DNA from: Pictodentalium vernedei
Taxonomy: Eukaryota > Mollusca > Scaphopoda > Dentaliida > Dentaliidae
Length of the DNA: 64,000 nucleotides
Direction of reading: 5' to 3'
Assembly: GCA_031216915.1 (NCBI GenBank)
Contig: CM062292.1
Location: 72,026,956-72,090,955, forward strand
Program-made: the position numbers and the translations under genes
The notes under the pieces: model-generated
Seen by the model: only the letters and a program-made list of their open reading frames with translations
What the model was told of the DNA's origin: nothing
Database searches by the model: none
Shown: one piece after another, positions 11,817 through 25,100 of the stretch
How the letters are laid out: each line of letters begins with the position of its first letter
Numbering within the stretch: position 1 is the stretch's first letter

Positions 11817-12600
11817 AAAATCATTCCAAAACGAGCCATCCTACAAGTTACAATGAAATACCTTCATAAATATGACTTGCTGACTTTGTTAAAGGAATGT
11901 AGGTCATGTGCCTATCCAGCAGTCATATTTGACCGATCGCAACCAAAATAGGATAGTTTCATCTAGATATACCGAGTCATCCTACCAATTTACAATGAAG
12001 TACATTCATAAATACGACCCGTAGACAGTGCTAAATGAATCTAGGTCATGTGCCCAAGTGGTGGTACAGGCTGACCAATCATGACCAAAATAGAATAGTC
12101 TCATCTAGACATCATACCAAGTCCTCCAACCAAGTTACAATGAAATAGCTTCATAAATATGAACTGTAGACTGTGCTAAACAAATCTAGGCCACGTGCCC
12201 ATGCGGCCGTCACTGTTGACCAATCACGACCAAAATAGGATGTTCTCATCTAGACCTTATACGTAGTCATCCTACCAATTTATAATGAAATCCCTTCCTA
12301 AATGCAACCTGTAAACTGTGCTACAGGAATCTAGGCGGCGTACCCCTGCGGACATCAAAGTTGACTGAACCCAACCAAACTAAAACATTCGGATCCAGAC
12401 ATTATATGGAGTCATCCTACCCAGTTACAATAAAATTACTTCATAAATACAGCCTGTAGACTGTGCTAAAGGTTTGGGGGTTTCTAACCCATACCGCCAT
12501 CATGGTTGACTGATCGCAAACAAAATGGGATGTTCTCATCTAGACATGACCTCGAGACAGCACATGAAATTTAGTAATGATCGGACAAGAACTATGGGGT
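11817..12600. repeat. Degenerate tandem repeat, about 145-bp period
   Basis: At least five units. The phrase CTAGAC or a close variant followed by (T/C)ATCCTACCA-type text recurs at 11963, 12104, 12250, 12395 and 12540 (spacings 141, 146, 145 and 145). Within units CTTCATAAATA, GTAGACTGTGCTAAA and GACCAATCACGACCAAAATAGG recur. No long open frame. Confidence 0.8.
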
Positions 12601-12654
12601 GTAGCCTGTGATAAAGAAAAAGTGAACAGACATGCATGCCCACAGACTTACAGG

Positions 12655-12700
12655 CGGATGGATGGACGGATGGATGGACAGATGGATGGACGTCTTTGCT
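12655..12700. repeat. GGAT/GGAC microsatellite
   Basis: Imperfect run of GGATGGATGGACGGAT units just after the 145-bp tandem repeat. Confidence 0.8.
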
Positions 12701-13031
12701 ATATCCCTCCCTAGCTGATGGTGGGGGAATAATAACCACTGTATATACGTGTACACAACTGCAGGTGACTTAATAGTGTTTCTACATGGGCAGTCAACAA
12801 TGATGTAAAAACACTGCCAAGATAAATGCAGCCTACCTACTAAGTTCTTAAGGAAGAATACACTTTGGGGTGCTATTACAAAGCAAAGCAAAGGTGTCAG
12901 TTTGGGCTTGAATAGGGCGTCGGGGGGTTGAAGGAAAAACAATTCAACGATCAAATATCCATCATCAGAATGAATTATATAGTTAGCAAGATACCAGTGA
13001 ACTGAAAAAATATTCTTGAAAAAACACTAAC

Positions 13032-13155
13032 CTGCTAAACCACCAGTAGCAGCCGACACTCCAAAGTAGCCATTCTTTGGTAACAACACATTTTCTTGCC
13101 TGATACACAGTTCATAACTGTCTGGGTTATTTGTCATGCCACTGTGAAACCATAT
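13032..13155 (-). CDS. LMAN1: LMAN1 exon 7 (last exon in the window)
   Basis: A 124-base exon for residues 196-236 plus one base (IWFHSGMTNNPDSYELC ... NGYFGVSAATGGLA). It carries C212, the second disulfide cysteine, and the conserved ISAATGGLA strand. The acceptor is TTTATTTTAG and the donor GTTAGTGT. The next exon should begin with the DDHDVLSF motif. I searched 1-13000 on the minus strand by eye without finding it, so the gene most likely runs off the window at position 1. Confidence 0.95.
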
Positions 13156-16100
13156 CTAAAATAAAGAAAACAGAACCAATAAAAAATCCACTTGCCTCTG
13201 GTGTCTTTCTTCTAAGACACTATTTTTTCAGAATGGGGACTAAAAATGTTATTATTTATTTATTGGAGTTCAATGACACTTCCCACAGCCAAAGCCATAT
13301 CACATTAAAGAGTGTTATGGGCGGAGAAAACTGGAGTACAAAATCTTCAAACAATTATATCTTGTTTACATTGGCATGGCAGGGGTTCGAACCCACGTCG
13401 AGAGAGTTTCCTTCAGCACCAACCGCCTAGCGAAACTATACTGAACCACGCACACCACTCGGCCACCGACAGACCGGTCTGTCGGTGGCCGAGTGGTGTG
13501 CGTGGTTCAGTATAGTTTCGTTAGGCGGTTGGTGCCAAAGGAAACTCTCTCGGCGTGGGTTCGAACCCCTGCCATGCCAATGTAAACAAAACCAGCATCC
13601 TTTCTTAATTCTATGGCATCCGAAAAATTTGAAAAAGACAAGTACTGTCACTGATTTCTTCTGAGGTGCAGTTCGTAGAATTAAGTGCTTAGATGCAACT
13701 ATCTGATGAATAATTATATCTTGTTTGACAGATCACAGTAGACACCATGTAATTGGATACCTCTTAACTGAATAACTTCCAAATACAAAACCATTTATCA
13801 TACCTTCAGGACAGCATATGTGACCTGTTAAGTGCTAAATTATTTTTGGTCATCAGAATTTGTTCACGACTTTGCTTTGTTACAATTTACAGGAGAGTGG
13901 CAAAAGTAGGGATGTCACCATTTTTGAATTTGGGAATCGATTAATTGTCGCAAACAAACGAAAATAATTGATTAATCTAGATGACCCCCCCCCCCCCCCC
14001 CTTCTCATTTCTTTGAGATCGTTAAAAAATGACGTTCAAGTCAGTTGACCTACCTCAAGTAAACAAGGAAGATGATCCTCTTTTAGGTACATTCAAAGCT
14101 TTGATGTTCTGAACTTTTGAACCGTCAGTGTAATAATCAAGACTGGTCGTCAGTTGCAAAAAGTTCAGAACATCAAAGCTTTGAATGTACCTAAAAGACA
14201 AATGCTGCTAACGGCTTCTTGAGGTTTAAGGTCGACATTCTTGGCCTTTTAACTTTAGAAACAATCGATTTTTCATCAATTTGTTTTTTAATTATTAAAC
14301 GTCTAAAACAGGGTAAAATTTACCAATTCTTCGACAATGAAAAATACTAATCAATTTTGGCGTGAACAATCGACAATCGATTAATCATGACAGCCCTAGC
14401 AAAAGGCACTCTCCTATAAATTGTAACAAGGCAAATCGTAATAGTTTAAATAATTCCACTTCAAAGATAAAGCAAAGCACATCCACTGAATAAGAGACCT
14501 TTAAGTTGTACCTGTACTTCAGAGTAAAGCCCAAATATGGGCTTCCAGCACTCTACCAGTTAAATAAGGCATAGATGATTAATACCAGTGCATTAAGGGA
14601 AATATTTGCTGCTCAATCCAGGCCTGCCAGTCTAAAACATCAAGGAGTGCAAAACAATTGCCCTCCTCAGATTGCTTTGGAGTGCAATTGCATCTGGAAT
14701 GTTCAATGCATATACTTGTATGCTATTTTGGTTATATTTACTTCAAGGTACAGTAAAACCTGTCTTGAGAGACCACTGTCTTGAGAGACCACCTGTCTTG
14801 AGAGACCACATCTACCAGGCACCGATTGGTTTTACTCTATAATGGACCTGCTATGGGAGACCACCTGTCTTGAGAGACCACCTGTTTTGCGAGACCACTG
14901 TGACCTGGTACCAACTTGTATTTTTATGCCATAATGGACCTGTCTTGAGAGACCGCCCCTTTGAAGACTGAAGCCATGACAAAAACTTTTTGCCTGTTCT
15001 GGAATTGGAAAATCCATTGTGGTTATACTAACATAATTAAAAGTATTAAAAGCTCTTAATTGGGTTTCAATTGCTATTCAGTTACATAACTCATTAAAGA
15101 TTGAGATGTTTTTAAAAGACCCCTGTGAAAAGATTAGGATTATTGCGGACTAAACAATTTCATACATACCTGAAATGTGACAGACAGGATTATAAAAATA
15201 AATTTGTGTTGAAAATCTTTTTGTAACAAATTGAAATGGACTGTTATAAAAATTATAAAAATAAATTAGTGTTGAAAATCTTCAAAGAAGATTTTCAACA
15301 CTAATTTATTTTTATAACAGTCCATTTCAATTTGTTACAAAAACTTCATAAAAAAAGAACAACAAAGTAATTACAAAAATACATTCTTCTCCATTTCTGA
15401 ATTTTGTGGTTGGTTATTCACCGACTTGAGAAAACCTGAAACCTGTTAGGAGAGACCACCTGTCTTGAGAGACCACTTTTGTGTGGCCCAAAGGGCGGTC
15501 TCTCGAGACAGGTTCTACTGTATCCACAACTTACTGTAAGTAAATAATTGATATGTTAAAAAAAGGATGGAAAAATTATTCACAACATACTGTAACTAAA
15601 CAGTCAATGTGTTAAAATAAAGATGGGACGATTAGCCACAATGTTCTGTAAGTAAATAGTCTATATGTTAAAATAAGGATGGAAAAATTAGCAACAACTC
15701 AATGTAAGCAAATAGTCTATACCCGGTATGTTAAAAGACAGACAGAAAAAGTATCATCAACTTACTGTAGTATGTAAATAGTCCATATGTTAAAATAAGG
15801 AATGAAAAATTACGCCCCACTTACTGTAAGTGCATTCTTATAATATTCTATTCTTGCTTTAACAGGAAAGGGTTTGTTTCTATAATCCCTAAGGCAGCCA
15901 GCTAATTGTTGATTCATTCCATCACTGCAACAGAGAGAATATTTAATTACGCTGTTTCATATATTAATTCTATACTGAAAAAAATCAATACATGTACAGT
16001 TAGATAAGGGAAAGTTATTGACGACAATAATTAAACTTATTCAAACATACCAAATTGTTACTGCAGTGGAGCCCACTTAATTGGATATCTTTTAATTGTA

Positions 16101-19100
16101 TATCCCTGTTAATTGAATATAATTTTCAAACACAAAACCATTTACCATACCTTCAGTACAAATTTGATCTGTTAATTGCATATGTGTTGTAGAGTAAACT
16201 TAATTGTATATAAATTTTGTAATATGTCGAAAAAATTACTGTGACACGCACCAAATTCCCCTTATTTATCAACCTTTTTGGCCTCACTACATCCAATACA
16301 GGCATTTATTGTATTATATCTTGTTTGACAGAGCTCTATGAGCTCTGTCAAACAAGATATAATACAATAAATGCTTAGTTTACCCCCGAACACAGGAAAC
16401 TGACCAAATCCCTGTTAATTGTATACTCCTGTTAATTGAATAATTTTCACTGGCAAAATGGATATCCAGTTAAGAGAATTCTACTGTATCTATTTTGAAG
16501 ATTGAAGACACTTAAATGGTCAAGTTCTAAATTCTTTCCTAAAGGTGATTTTAATCCAGACTGCCTATGTAGGAGCATGGTGGAAATGTGTGCTAAGGTG
16601 TATTGCACTTCAATAGTTCACCTATCTTCAACCAATGCTAACCCTGCTTGTGTGGAGTTAGAACATTGGGGAACCTGGCAGTTGCTTACTATTGCTCAGT
16701 GGTTCTCTCAGGGTACTCCGGCTTCCTCCACTTGTAAAACTGTTGAGGTCATGATTTATTTATTTATTATTTATTGGGGTTTAAGGTCACATATGCACAG
16801 TGGCTAATCGTGACCTTGACAGTTCTACAGGCGGAGGAAGCCGGAGTACCTGGAGAGAACCACCGAGAATCGACGAGCAACTGTCAGCTCCCCAACATGC
16901 TAACTCTGTTCAAGCTCTGCTCAAGCAGGGTTACAGTGGTTGAAGACATGTGCACAATCGACGTGCAGTACGCCTTAGTACACGGCGTCATCGTGCCCCC
17001 ATGTAGGCAACTGGGATAAAGTGCCTTGCCAAAGGACACAACACGGGTCGGCCCAGATGGGGATCGACCTCGGGACCTCTAGCATAGAAGTCCAACAGTC
17101 TACCACTGAGCCACCGCGATCCCGAGGTCATGATTAGCCATTGTGCAGAAATATGTGACCTTAAACACCAATAAATAAATACTACCACATAAATAGAAGT
17201 GGTACCAAACTATATTCGGAATCATGAAGTTTCTCCTGTGAATGGCTACATAATGCAAATGACAGATGGCTTATTTCCAGGCTTGAGTGCCGTACAGTGA
17301 ATATGATAGTGATAGGATCGATGCAACATTGATTATGATTCTGACTGCCATCAGTTGCCTCGCTCACCACAAGCGAGACAATTACTACCACATAATCCCA
17401 TTGTGGGGGCATGGTGGCGTTGTGTACTAAGGCGTACTGCATGTCAATAGTGCACCTGTCTTCAAACCATGCTAGCCCTGCTTGTGTGGAGTTAGTATGT
17501 TGGGGAGCTCGCCGTTGCTCTGTGGTTCTCTCCATGTACTCTGGCTTCCTCCACCCGTAAAACTGTCCTACATGATTGATTTGATTTATTGGGATTTATG
17601 GTCACATACATATGCACAATAGCTAATCATGACTGTGACAGTTTTACGAGTGAAGGAAGCCGGTGTACCCAGAGATAACCACCAAGCATCAATGAGCAAC
17701 TGTCAGCTCCTCAACATTCTAACTCTGTTCAAGCTCCGCTCAAGCAGGGTTACAGCGGTTGTAGACATGTGCACCATCGACGTGCAGTACACCTTGGTAC
17801 ACGGCATCATCGTGCCCCCATGCAGGCAACTGGGATAAGTGCCTTGCCCAAGGACACAATGCGGGTCATCCCGGATGGGGATCAAACTCGGGACCTCTAG
17901 CATAGAAGTCCAACAGTCTACCACTGAGCCACCGCGCTTCCATCCTACATGAAATGACCCTGATTGTTGGAAGTGTCGTTAAAACTCCAATAAATAAATA
18001 AAGGTGATTTTTAAAAGCATTGTTATTAAAAGATACCATGTCACTAGCATGGGGAGCCTTCATTTTGCTACATTTTGTTACTAATTATTTAGTTACAATT
18101 TATTGGAGAGTGCCTTCTGGCACTCGCCAATGAATTGTAACAAAACAATTTTATATGAACATTTTTCTTGCTACTGCCCAGTAAACAACAAGCTATTACA
18201 TACGATGTAAAGCCATTAACATGACTTTCAGCAGCTCTTTTCAATAGAGCCATGAATGATAGTCATCTATCACTCAACCAGTTAACCCTTTATCTAACGA
18301 ATTGGCTGCATCCGCCCGCGTAATATGAAAATTCAGCAGTTGAATAAATATTATATTTCAAAAAATTTCAACAAAAACATATCATGTGACCCCTCGTTGG
18401 AACGGGCTCATCGAGCTCGTTCCAACGAGGGGTCACATGATATGGTTTTGTTGAAATGTTTTAAAACATTTGAAAAAATGATATTTAGAATAATAATAAA
18501 TTTTGAAATCGTCTGCGTTGGATAAAGGGTTAAGGACACTTTTACATGATTTTCTCAGCCTAGAAGATATAATTTGGCCACGTTCTCTTTAGCATGGCTG
18601 AAGAGAGTGCTAGCTGACACTGGCATTAGAAAAAGACAGGATGGTGTTTTAACAAGCCTTGAAACAAAAAACTCAGCTTACATTTTTCCTCAAGCCATGA
18701 GACTTACTGCTTTAGAGTTTCTTCCAAGTTTGTGTGGCATTTGAAGGGTTCATGCAGGCAAGGACTGATAAAATTCAAGTTCATTTCTCGATATATTTCA
18801 GCATTTTTCAAGGCCATAAAACAGCCAAATTCAAGAATTTCCAAGGCCCTTCCTTCACTACTCCTTAGGGGGACCTCTTGTCATTACCCACTCCTCCCAC
18901 TTCCCTAAAAATGAAGTGGGAGGAGGGGATAATGACTGGAGGATCCTTGTTAGGACTATGCCATCACTAACCCTGGCACATAAAACTGTGTAGTTATGAT
19001 TATGGGATCCAGCATTTTTATTTCATGAATATTCAAGGCTTTTCAAGGCCTCCCGATACATTTCCCATGATTTCAAAGCCTTGAATAAACCTTAAGTTAA

Positions 19101-22100
19101 ATTCAAGGCTATGCCTTGAATCGAAGGCCCTGCGGGAACCCTGTCCTGAGATAAAGTAATCTTACTTTTTCATAAGATAGACTGCTCACATTCATGAATA
19201 TACAGTGTCGACAAACTACCTGTCTTCACATTATTTGTCCACCTCGTGGAATTTCTCTATATCATGAACTTGGAAAGATGAACTTCTTAAATGTAATAAG
19301 ATGAATACAGTAGAATCCTCTTAATTGAATATCCATTTTGCCAGTGAAAATTATTCAATTAACAGAAGTAATCAATTAACAGGGATTTGGTCAGTTTCCT
19401 GTGTTCTGGAGGAAAACTGAGCATTTATTCTATTATATCTTGTTTGACAGAGCTCATAGAGCTCTGTCAAACAAAATATAATAGAATAAATGTCTGTATT
19501 GGATGTAGTGGGGCCAAAAAGATTGATAAATAAGGGGAATTTAGCGCATGTCACAGTAATTTTTTCAACATATTACAAAAATTTATATACAATTAACAGG
19601 AGTTCACTCTACAACCCATATGCAATTAACAGATAAAATTTGTACTGAAGGTACGCTAAATGGTTTTGTGTTTTAAAATTATATTCAATTAACAGGGAAA
19701 TACAATTAAGAGATATCCAATTAAGTGGGCTCCACTGTATTACCATACTTACAGTTTTCATACTCATCATCAGCTAGCAATAGTTATTGCCATCATAACA
19801 GCTCAGGTACATGTAACATGTAGCTTACAGTACAGCTGCCGTAGACTAGTCGCTTTCCACGGGTGGGCAATATTTCCTCAGACGCAATATTAGCTTCCAA
19901 ACACTAATTATAGGAACAATCATCAAAAAGTTAATTAATGAAGGACTGGGTACCAGGGACCAGCCTAGGGGGGAATTTTAGGGAGACTTCAAGTCTCCCT
20001 CCAGAAAAAATAGGGAGACTGCAGAGTCATGTAGGGAGACTTCATAGGCAAGTGGGGAAAAATTAAGAATATTCATGTACCACCCCCGCCGCCCCTTCAT
20101 ATTTTCAATTTGTGGTCCTCCATTAACGTACAAATAATCCAGGTCCAGTTGTCTATGATGCATCTGTGCCAGGTTAAAAAATCACAATGTAATTATTGAC
20201 TGAAAATCCCCCACTGCTACCTTCTCCTTCATGACCCCTCACCTCTTCTTCGTGCCAATCCCCCATCACCCTCCTGTGGTTGCCTTTCAACAAAGTCTAC
20301 TAAGCTAATAATTTCCCAAGTCTGAAAGTGTGAACAGGACCAGATGTAAGAAGGTTGCTTGGGAGGTACTTTGTTAGTTAATAAACAAAATACATTCTGG
20401 GGTCGAGTATTTTGTAAAAGAAATGTCATTCCGCATCATTTTTATGGCATTCCGGTGTCATTCCACGTCATTTCATGTCATTCCGATGTTCAGGAGGACC
20501 CTTTTTCAAGATCGTCCACATGCACACTTGTGTCCTGTACAAAGCTTTTCTTGACATCACTAAGGCTTTTTTTTCATGTGTTTCAATTCCATTCGTGTTT
20601 TTCTGGGAATAGACAGCCCAACAGTTAACAGTCGCCAGCAAATCGAAATGAAAATAATGTGTTATAAAATACGTCCGTTGTGTATACATTTTCGGCACCC
20701 TAAGCGACGTAACCTACTTTCAAACTGGGTTGTTTTGTTGAGTCGCGTAAGTCACCTATTTTCGTTTCGACGCTTGAAGCTCCGACTGGAACGCAACAAA
20801 ATAGAAATAAAAAAATTTGCCAAAAGCGACAATGGACAATTCATTGTCGTGTGATTTCAAATAAATGGACGTTTATTTGACGAATTAAAATGCCCATTTA
20901 TCACATTCGAGCACATTCGATTTTTGAAAATACTTGTTTTCATGTAAACCTTGCATCACTCAATTACACTTTATTATGTTTGTTACTTTGTCTCCAATGG
21001 AACTCTTTATCAATCTTGTATATTTATTAGAGTTGCTTTGTTGAATAAACTATCTTCACTTTACTTCACTTCACTTCACTCAGTTCAGCCTTTTCTCATT
21101 TTGGCCAATTTTTAGAGGGTGACTTGTAATCGCCCCGACTATTTTTCTAGGCGACTTTGGGCTTAGAAGGGCGACATAATTGCCCTAGTCGCCCTCACGG
21201 CTGGTCCCTGCTGGGTACAACCGAATGTTTCATTAATTAAAATTTTGGTGATGATTTTTATTACCTGATATATTTATTTATTTATTAAGGTTTAACGACA
21301 CTTTAACAGCCAAGGTCATGTCGTGTCATTGACAGTTTTTACGGGTGGAGGGAGCAAGATAACCCAGAGAGAACAACCAAGCAATGCCGAGAAAATGCCA
21401 GCTCCCCAACATCGTAACCCCACACTGCAGCACAGGCAGGGTTAGACTGGTTGAAAACATGCACACCATCGACATGCAGTAAGCCTTAGTACACAGCGTC
21501 ATCATCCCCCCCCCCCCTCCCATGTGGACAATCGGGGTTAAGTGCTTTTATTACCTGATAAACACATGCATGGACATCACTGCCCACGCATAGATTTACG
21601 AAAGGTCCACGGTGACTGTAGGTGTAGTATACCACCAAGCTACATGTACCTGATAGAGATTGAGAGAAAAAATGTAAAACTTCCCTTCAGTTATAAATGC
21701 TTTCTTGAATAAATAAATTTGTGTGTTTTGTTTACAGTGTATTTTGAATATACAGCTCACCTTTGATGATCATATTTTTTGGTGCCATCATTTACCATAG
21801 CCATTACATAAGGATTGTTCCGCTGAAACCACACAAAAATAAAATTACCCCAAATCAAACTTGCTATTGAAGCTTAAGATGAATACAATAATTTTATAGC
21901 CTAAATTCCACAAATGGTGTTACATATCTGTACAGATAAGAAAGAAAAAAAGAATTTGCAACTGTTATTACTAATGAGTCAGTCGGGATGGGGCCAACCC
22001 ACAAGCAGCACTCAGCAACCATGCTGACATCTCTTCCCTCGAGTTCAAATGTGTTCTACAGTACGTGACAAGCGGATTACGTCTCTAACACCCAACGCGG

Positions 22101-25100
22101 TGATAGCATTGCAGAAAATAACCGGGATAAACCGGGATTCCCGGTGTTGGTCAAAGAAAAAAATCACTGGGTCACGCGGTGTTTTTCTGTGTAAAGGATT
22201 AGTTACGTAATCGATTTTCACGTCTCTAGACTGACTCTACTTGCTACTGAATAAATTACTGGTTTCTGTCGTGTTCGTTGCTGGGTTATTAATCTCACCA
22301 CCACGTTCCTTAAGAGAACATGTGCCGCAGACTCACTATTTTATTTTTGGGTTGTGAGAAAGTTGCGCGAACGTTAGATCAATACCAGTTATGGAAAAAG
22401 CACAGAACGCTGTCGCCAGTCGTATTCGCAATTTGCTCAGAAATTTTGAGTAAATCCATGTTTTCTCAACGGGCCGGGCGCCATATTTTCCGTTTAGTTT
22501 GGGGGCACCGTGGTTTATCGTTCAAGAAAAATTAATGCAGTCTGTCGTCTTCTTCCTGGCCTTCTGCAGTTTATTTTTCATGACATCTGTTCTCATAAAT
22601 ATTAAAAATTCATCTTTTTATGAATTAAAACTTTCGTACAGGAATGTGGCCGTGCGTTTTCATTGACATACTTCATGATGTAAAAAAATATGACGCAAAC
22701 TAAAATGATAATACAACAATAACAAAAAAAACACACGGTCAGTTTGATACGTTTATTTCTTTCAACTAAAACTTAATAGGGCTGGTTTCGTCAACATTGT
22801 TGTGTACATGTAGATATGACCCCGGTTGAGCACCGCGTCAGAACCAGGGACCAGCCTAGGGGGGAATTTTAGGGAGACTTCAAGTCTCCCTCCTGAAAAA
22901 ATAGGGAGACTGCAGAGTCATGTAGGGAGACTTCATAGGCAAGTGGGGAAAATTAAGAATATTCATGTACCACCCCCGCCGCCCCTTCATATTTTCAATT
23001 TATGGTCCTCCATTAACGTACAAATAATCCAGGTCCAGTTGTCTATGATGCATCTGTGCCAGGTTAAAAAATCACAATGTAATTATTGACTGAAAATCCC
23101 CCACTGCTACCTTCTCCTTCATGACCCCTCACCTCTTCTTCGTGCCAATCCCCCATCACCCTCCTGTGGTTGCCTTTCAACAAAGTCTACTAAGCTAATA
23201 ATTTCCTAAGTCTGAAAGTGTGAACAGGACCAGATGTAAGAAGGTTGCTTGGGAGGTACTTTGTTAGTTAATAAACAAGATACATTCTGGGGTCGAGTAT
23301 TTTGTAAAAGAAATGTCATTCCGCATCATTTTTATGGCATTCCGGTGTCATTCCGCGTCATTTCATGTCATTCCGATGTTTAGGAGGACCCTTTTTCAAG
23401 ATCGTCCACATGCACACTTGTGTCCTGTACAAAGCTTTTCTTGGCATCACTAAAGCTTTTTTTCATGTGTTTCAATTCCATTCGTGTTTTTCTGGGAATA
23501 GACAGCCCAACAGTTAACAGTCGTCAGCAAATCGAAATGAAAATATTGTGTTATAAAATACGTCCGTTGTGTATACATTTTCGGCATCCTAAGCGACGTA
23601 ACCTACTTTCAAACTGGATTGTTTTGATGAGTCGCGTAAGTCACCTATTTTCGTTTCGACACTTGAAGCTCCGACTGGAACGCAACAAAATAGAAATAAA
23701 AAAATCCGCCAAAAGCGACAATGGACAATTGCTTGTCGTGTGATTTCAAATAAATGGACGTTTATTTGACGAATTAAAATGCCCATTTATCACACTCGAG
23801 CACATTCGATTTTTGAAAATACTCGTTTTCATGTAAACCTCGCATCACTCAGTTCAGCCTTTTCTCATTTTGGCCAATTTTTAGAGGGCGACTTGTAATC
23901 GCCCCGACTATTTTTCTAGGCGACTTTGGGCTTAGAAGGGCGACTTAATCGCCCTAGTCGCCCTCACGGCTGGTCCCTGGTCAGAACAATTAGCTTGTAT
24001 TAACGCACCTCCTCTACTAAATTACACCAGCTACTGTTCGATCGAAACAATAAACAGTCGACTTAATCCTCTGTTCAGTAAATCCCAGTGGCCAATTATC
24101 GCCACCGGGTTCAACCGGGTCAAATTTGTGTTTTCCACCTATCGCGGGGCTGGGTGTTGGAGACGTAATCCACTTGTCACGTACTGTATATGCCTACTGG
24201 CACATAGAACACATGGAACTCAGAGAATGATGTTTTCATGTTCTTTGGATGGGGTAGGAGGTGGTGGTGGGGGTGGGGGAGGTGGGGGTGGGGGGGGTGC
24301 TGTGGAGAGAATATATGCTGCTTGTTGCTATTGCTTGCATATTCAGATCCACAACATGCAAAACTTCTATGATCATCTTTCAGTGCAATACTGAAAATAA
24401 TAAAAATTCTATAGATGTCTTTCAGTCTATACTAAAAGACGACCATAGACAGAAAGCTTAACTGGGTGCAAAAGGAGAATGGAGACAAATCAAAACTTCT
24501 ATGGTCATCTTTCAGTGCAATACTAGAAGTCGACTGTAGATTAGTATTTATTTATTTATTGGTGTTTAAGGTAACATACTTATGCACAATGGCTAATCAT
24601 GACCGTGACAGTTTTACGGGTGGAGGAAGCCGGAGTACCCGGAGAAAACCACCTAGCATTGACGAGCAACTGTCATCTCCTCAACATTCTAACTCTGTTC
24701 AAGCTCTGCTCAAGCAGGGTTACAGCGGTTGAAGACATGTGCACCATCGACGTGTAGTACGCCTTAGTACACGGCGGCATCGTGCCCCCATGTAGGCAAC
24801 CAGGATAAAGTGCCTTGCCCAAGGACACAACGCGGGTCGTCCCAGATGGGGATCGAACTCAGGACCTCGAGCATAGAAGTCCAACAGTCTACCACTGATC
24901 CACCGCACTCCCAACTGTAGATTAGTATGTTAATAAAAAGTATATACAATAACTGGAAAAAAATATTACGATAGGACAAATAGATCCCAATTTACAGAAG
25001 AAAATAATAAAAATTCTATGGAGTACAAACATCTTCCAGTCTAAAGACAATTGTAGATAGAAAATTTAACCCTTTACCTAACATGAAAAGCAGACGACAC

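Larger units (their letters stand above)
19828..21618. mobile_element. E-family element carrying a hAT element and a SINE
   Basis: Ends CAGTACAGCTGCCGTAGACTAG and GGTCCACGGTGACTG, TA-flanked. Without its two guests (19954-21210 and 21271-21545) about 260 bases remain. Other copies are at 27623-28467 and 38528-39207. Confidence 0.8.

Noticed and set aside
11817-12600. CRISPR-like array
   Set aside because: The repeats are long, contiguous and divergent with no spacers; this is a eukaryotic tandem repeat.
13479-13590. A functional tRNA-Ser or tRNA-Leu gene
   Set aside because: A and B boxes are present, but no consistent acceptor stem or anticodon arm is visible and it pairs with a SINE head; treated as SINE-derived.
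15527-15824. Repeated CTTACTGTAAGTAAA as multiple alternative LMAN1 donors
   Set aside because: The phrases are a decayed 60-base tandem repeat; none follows an open coding segment other than the true exon 6.
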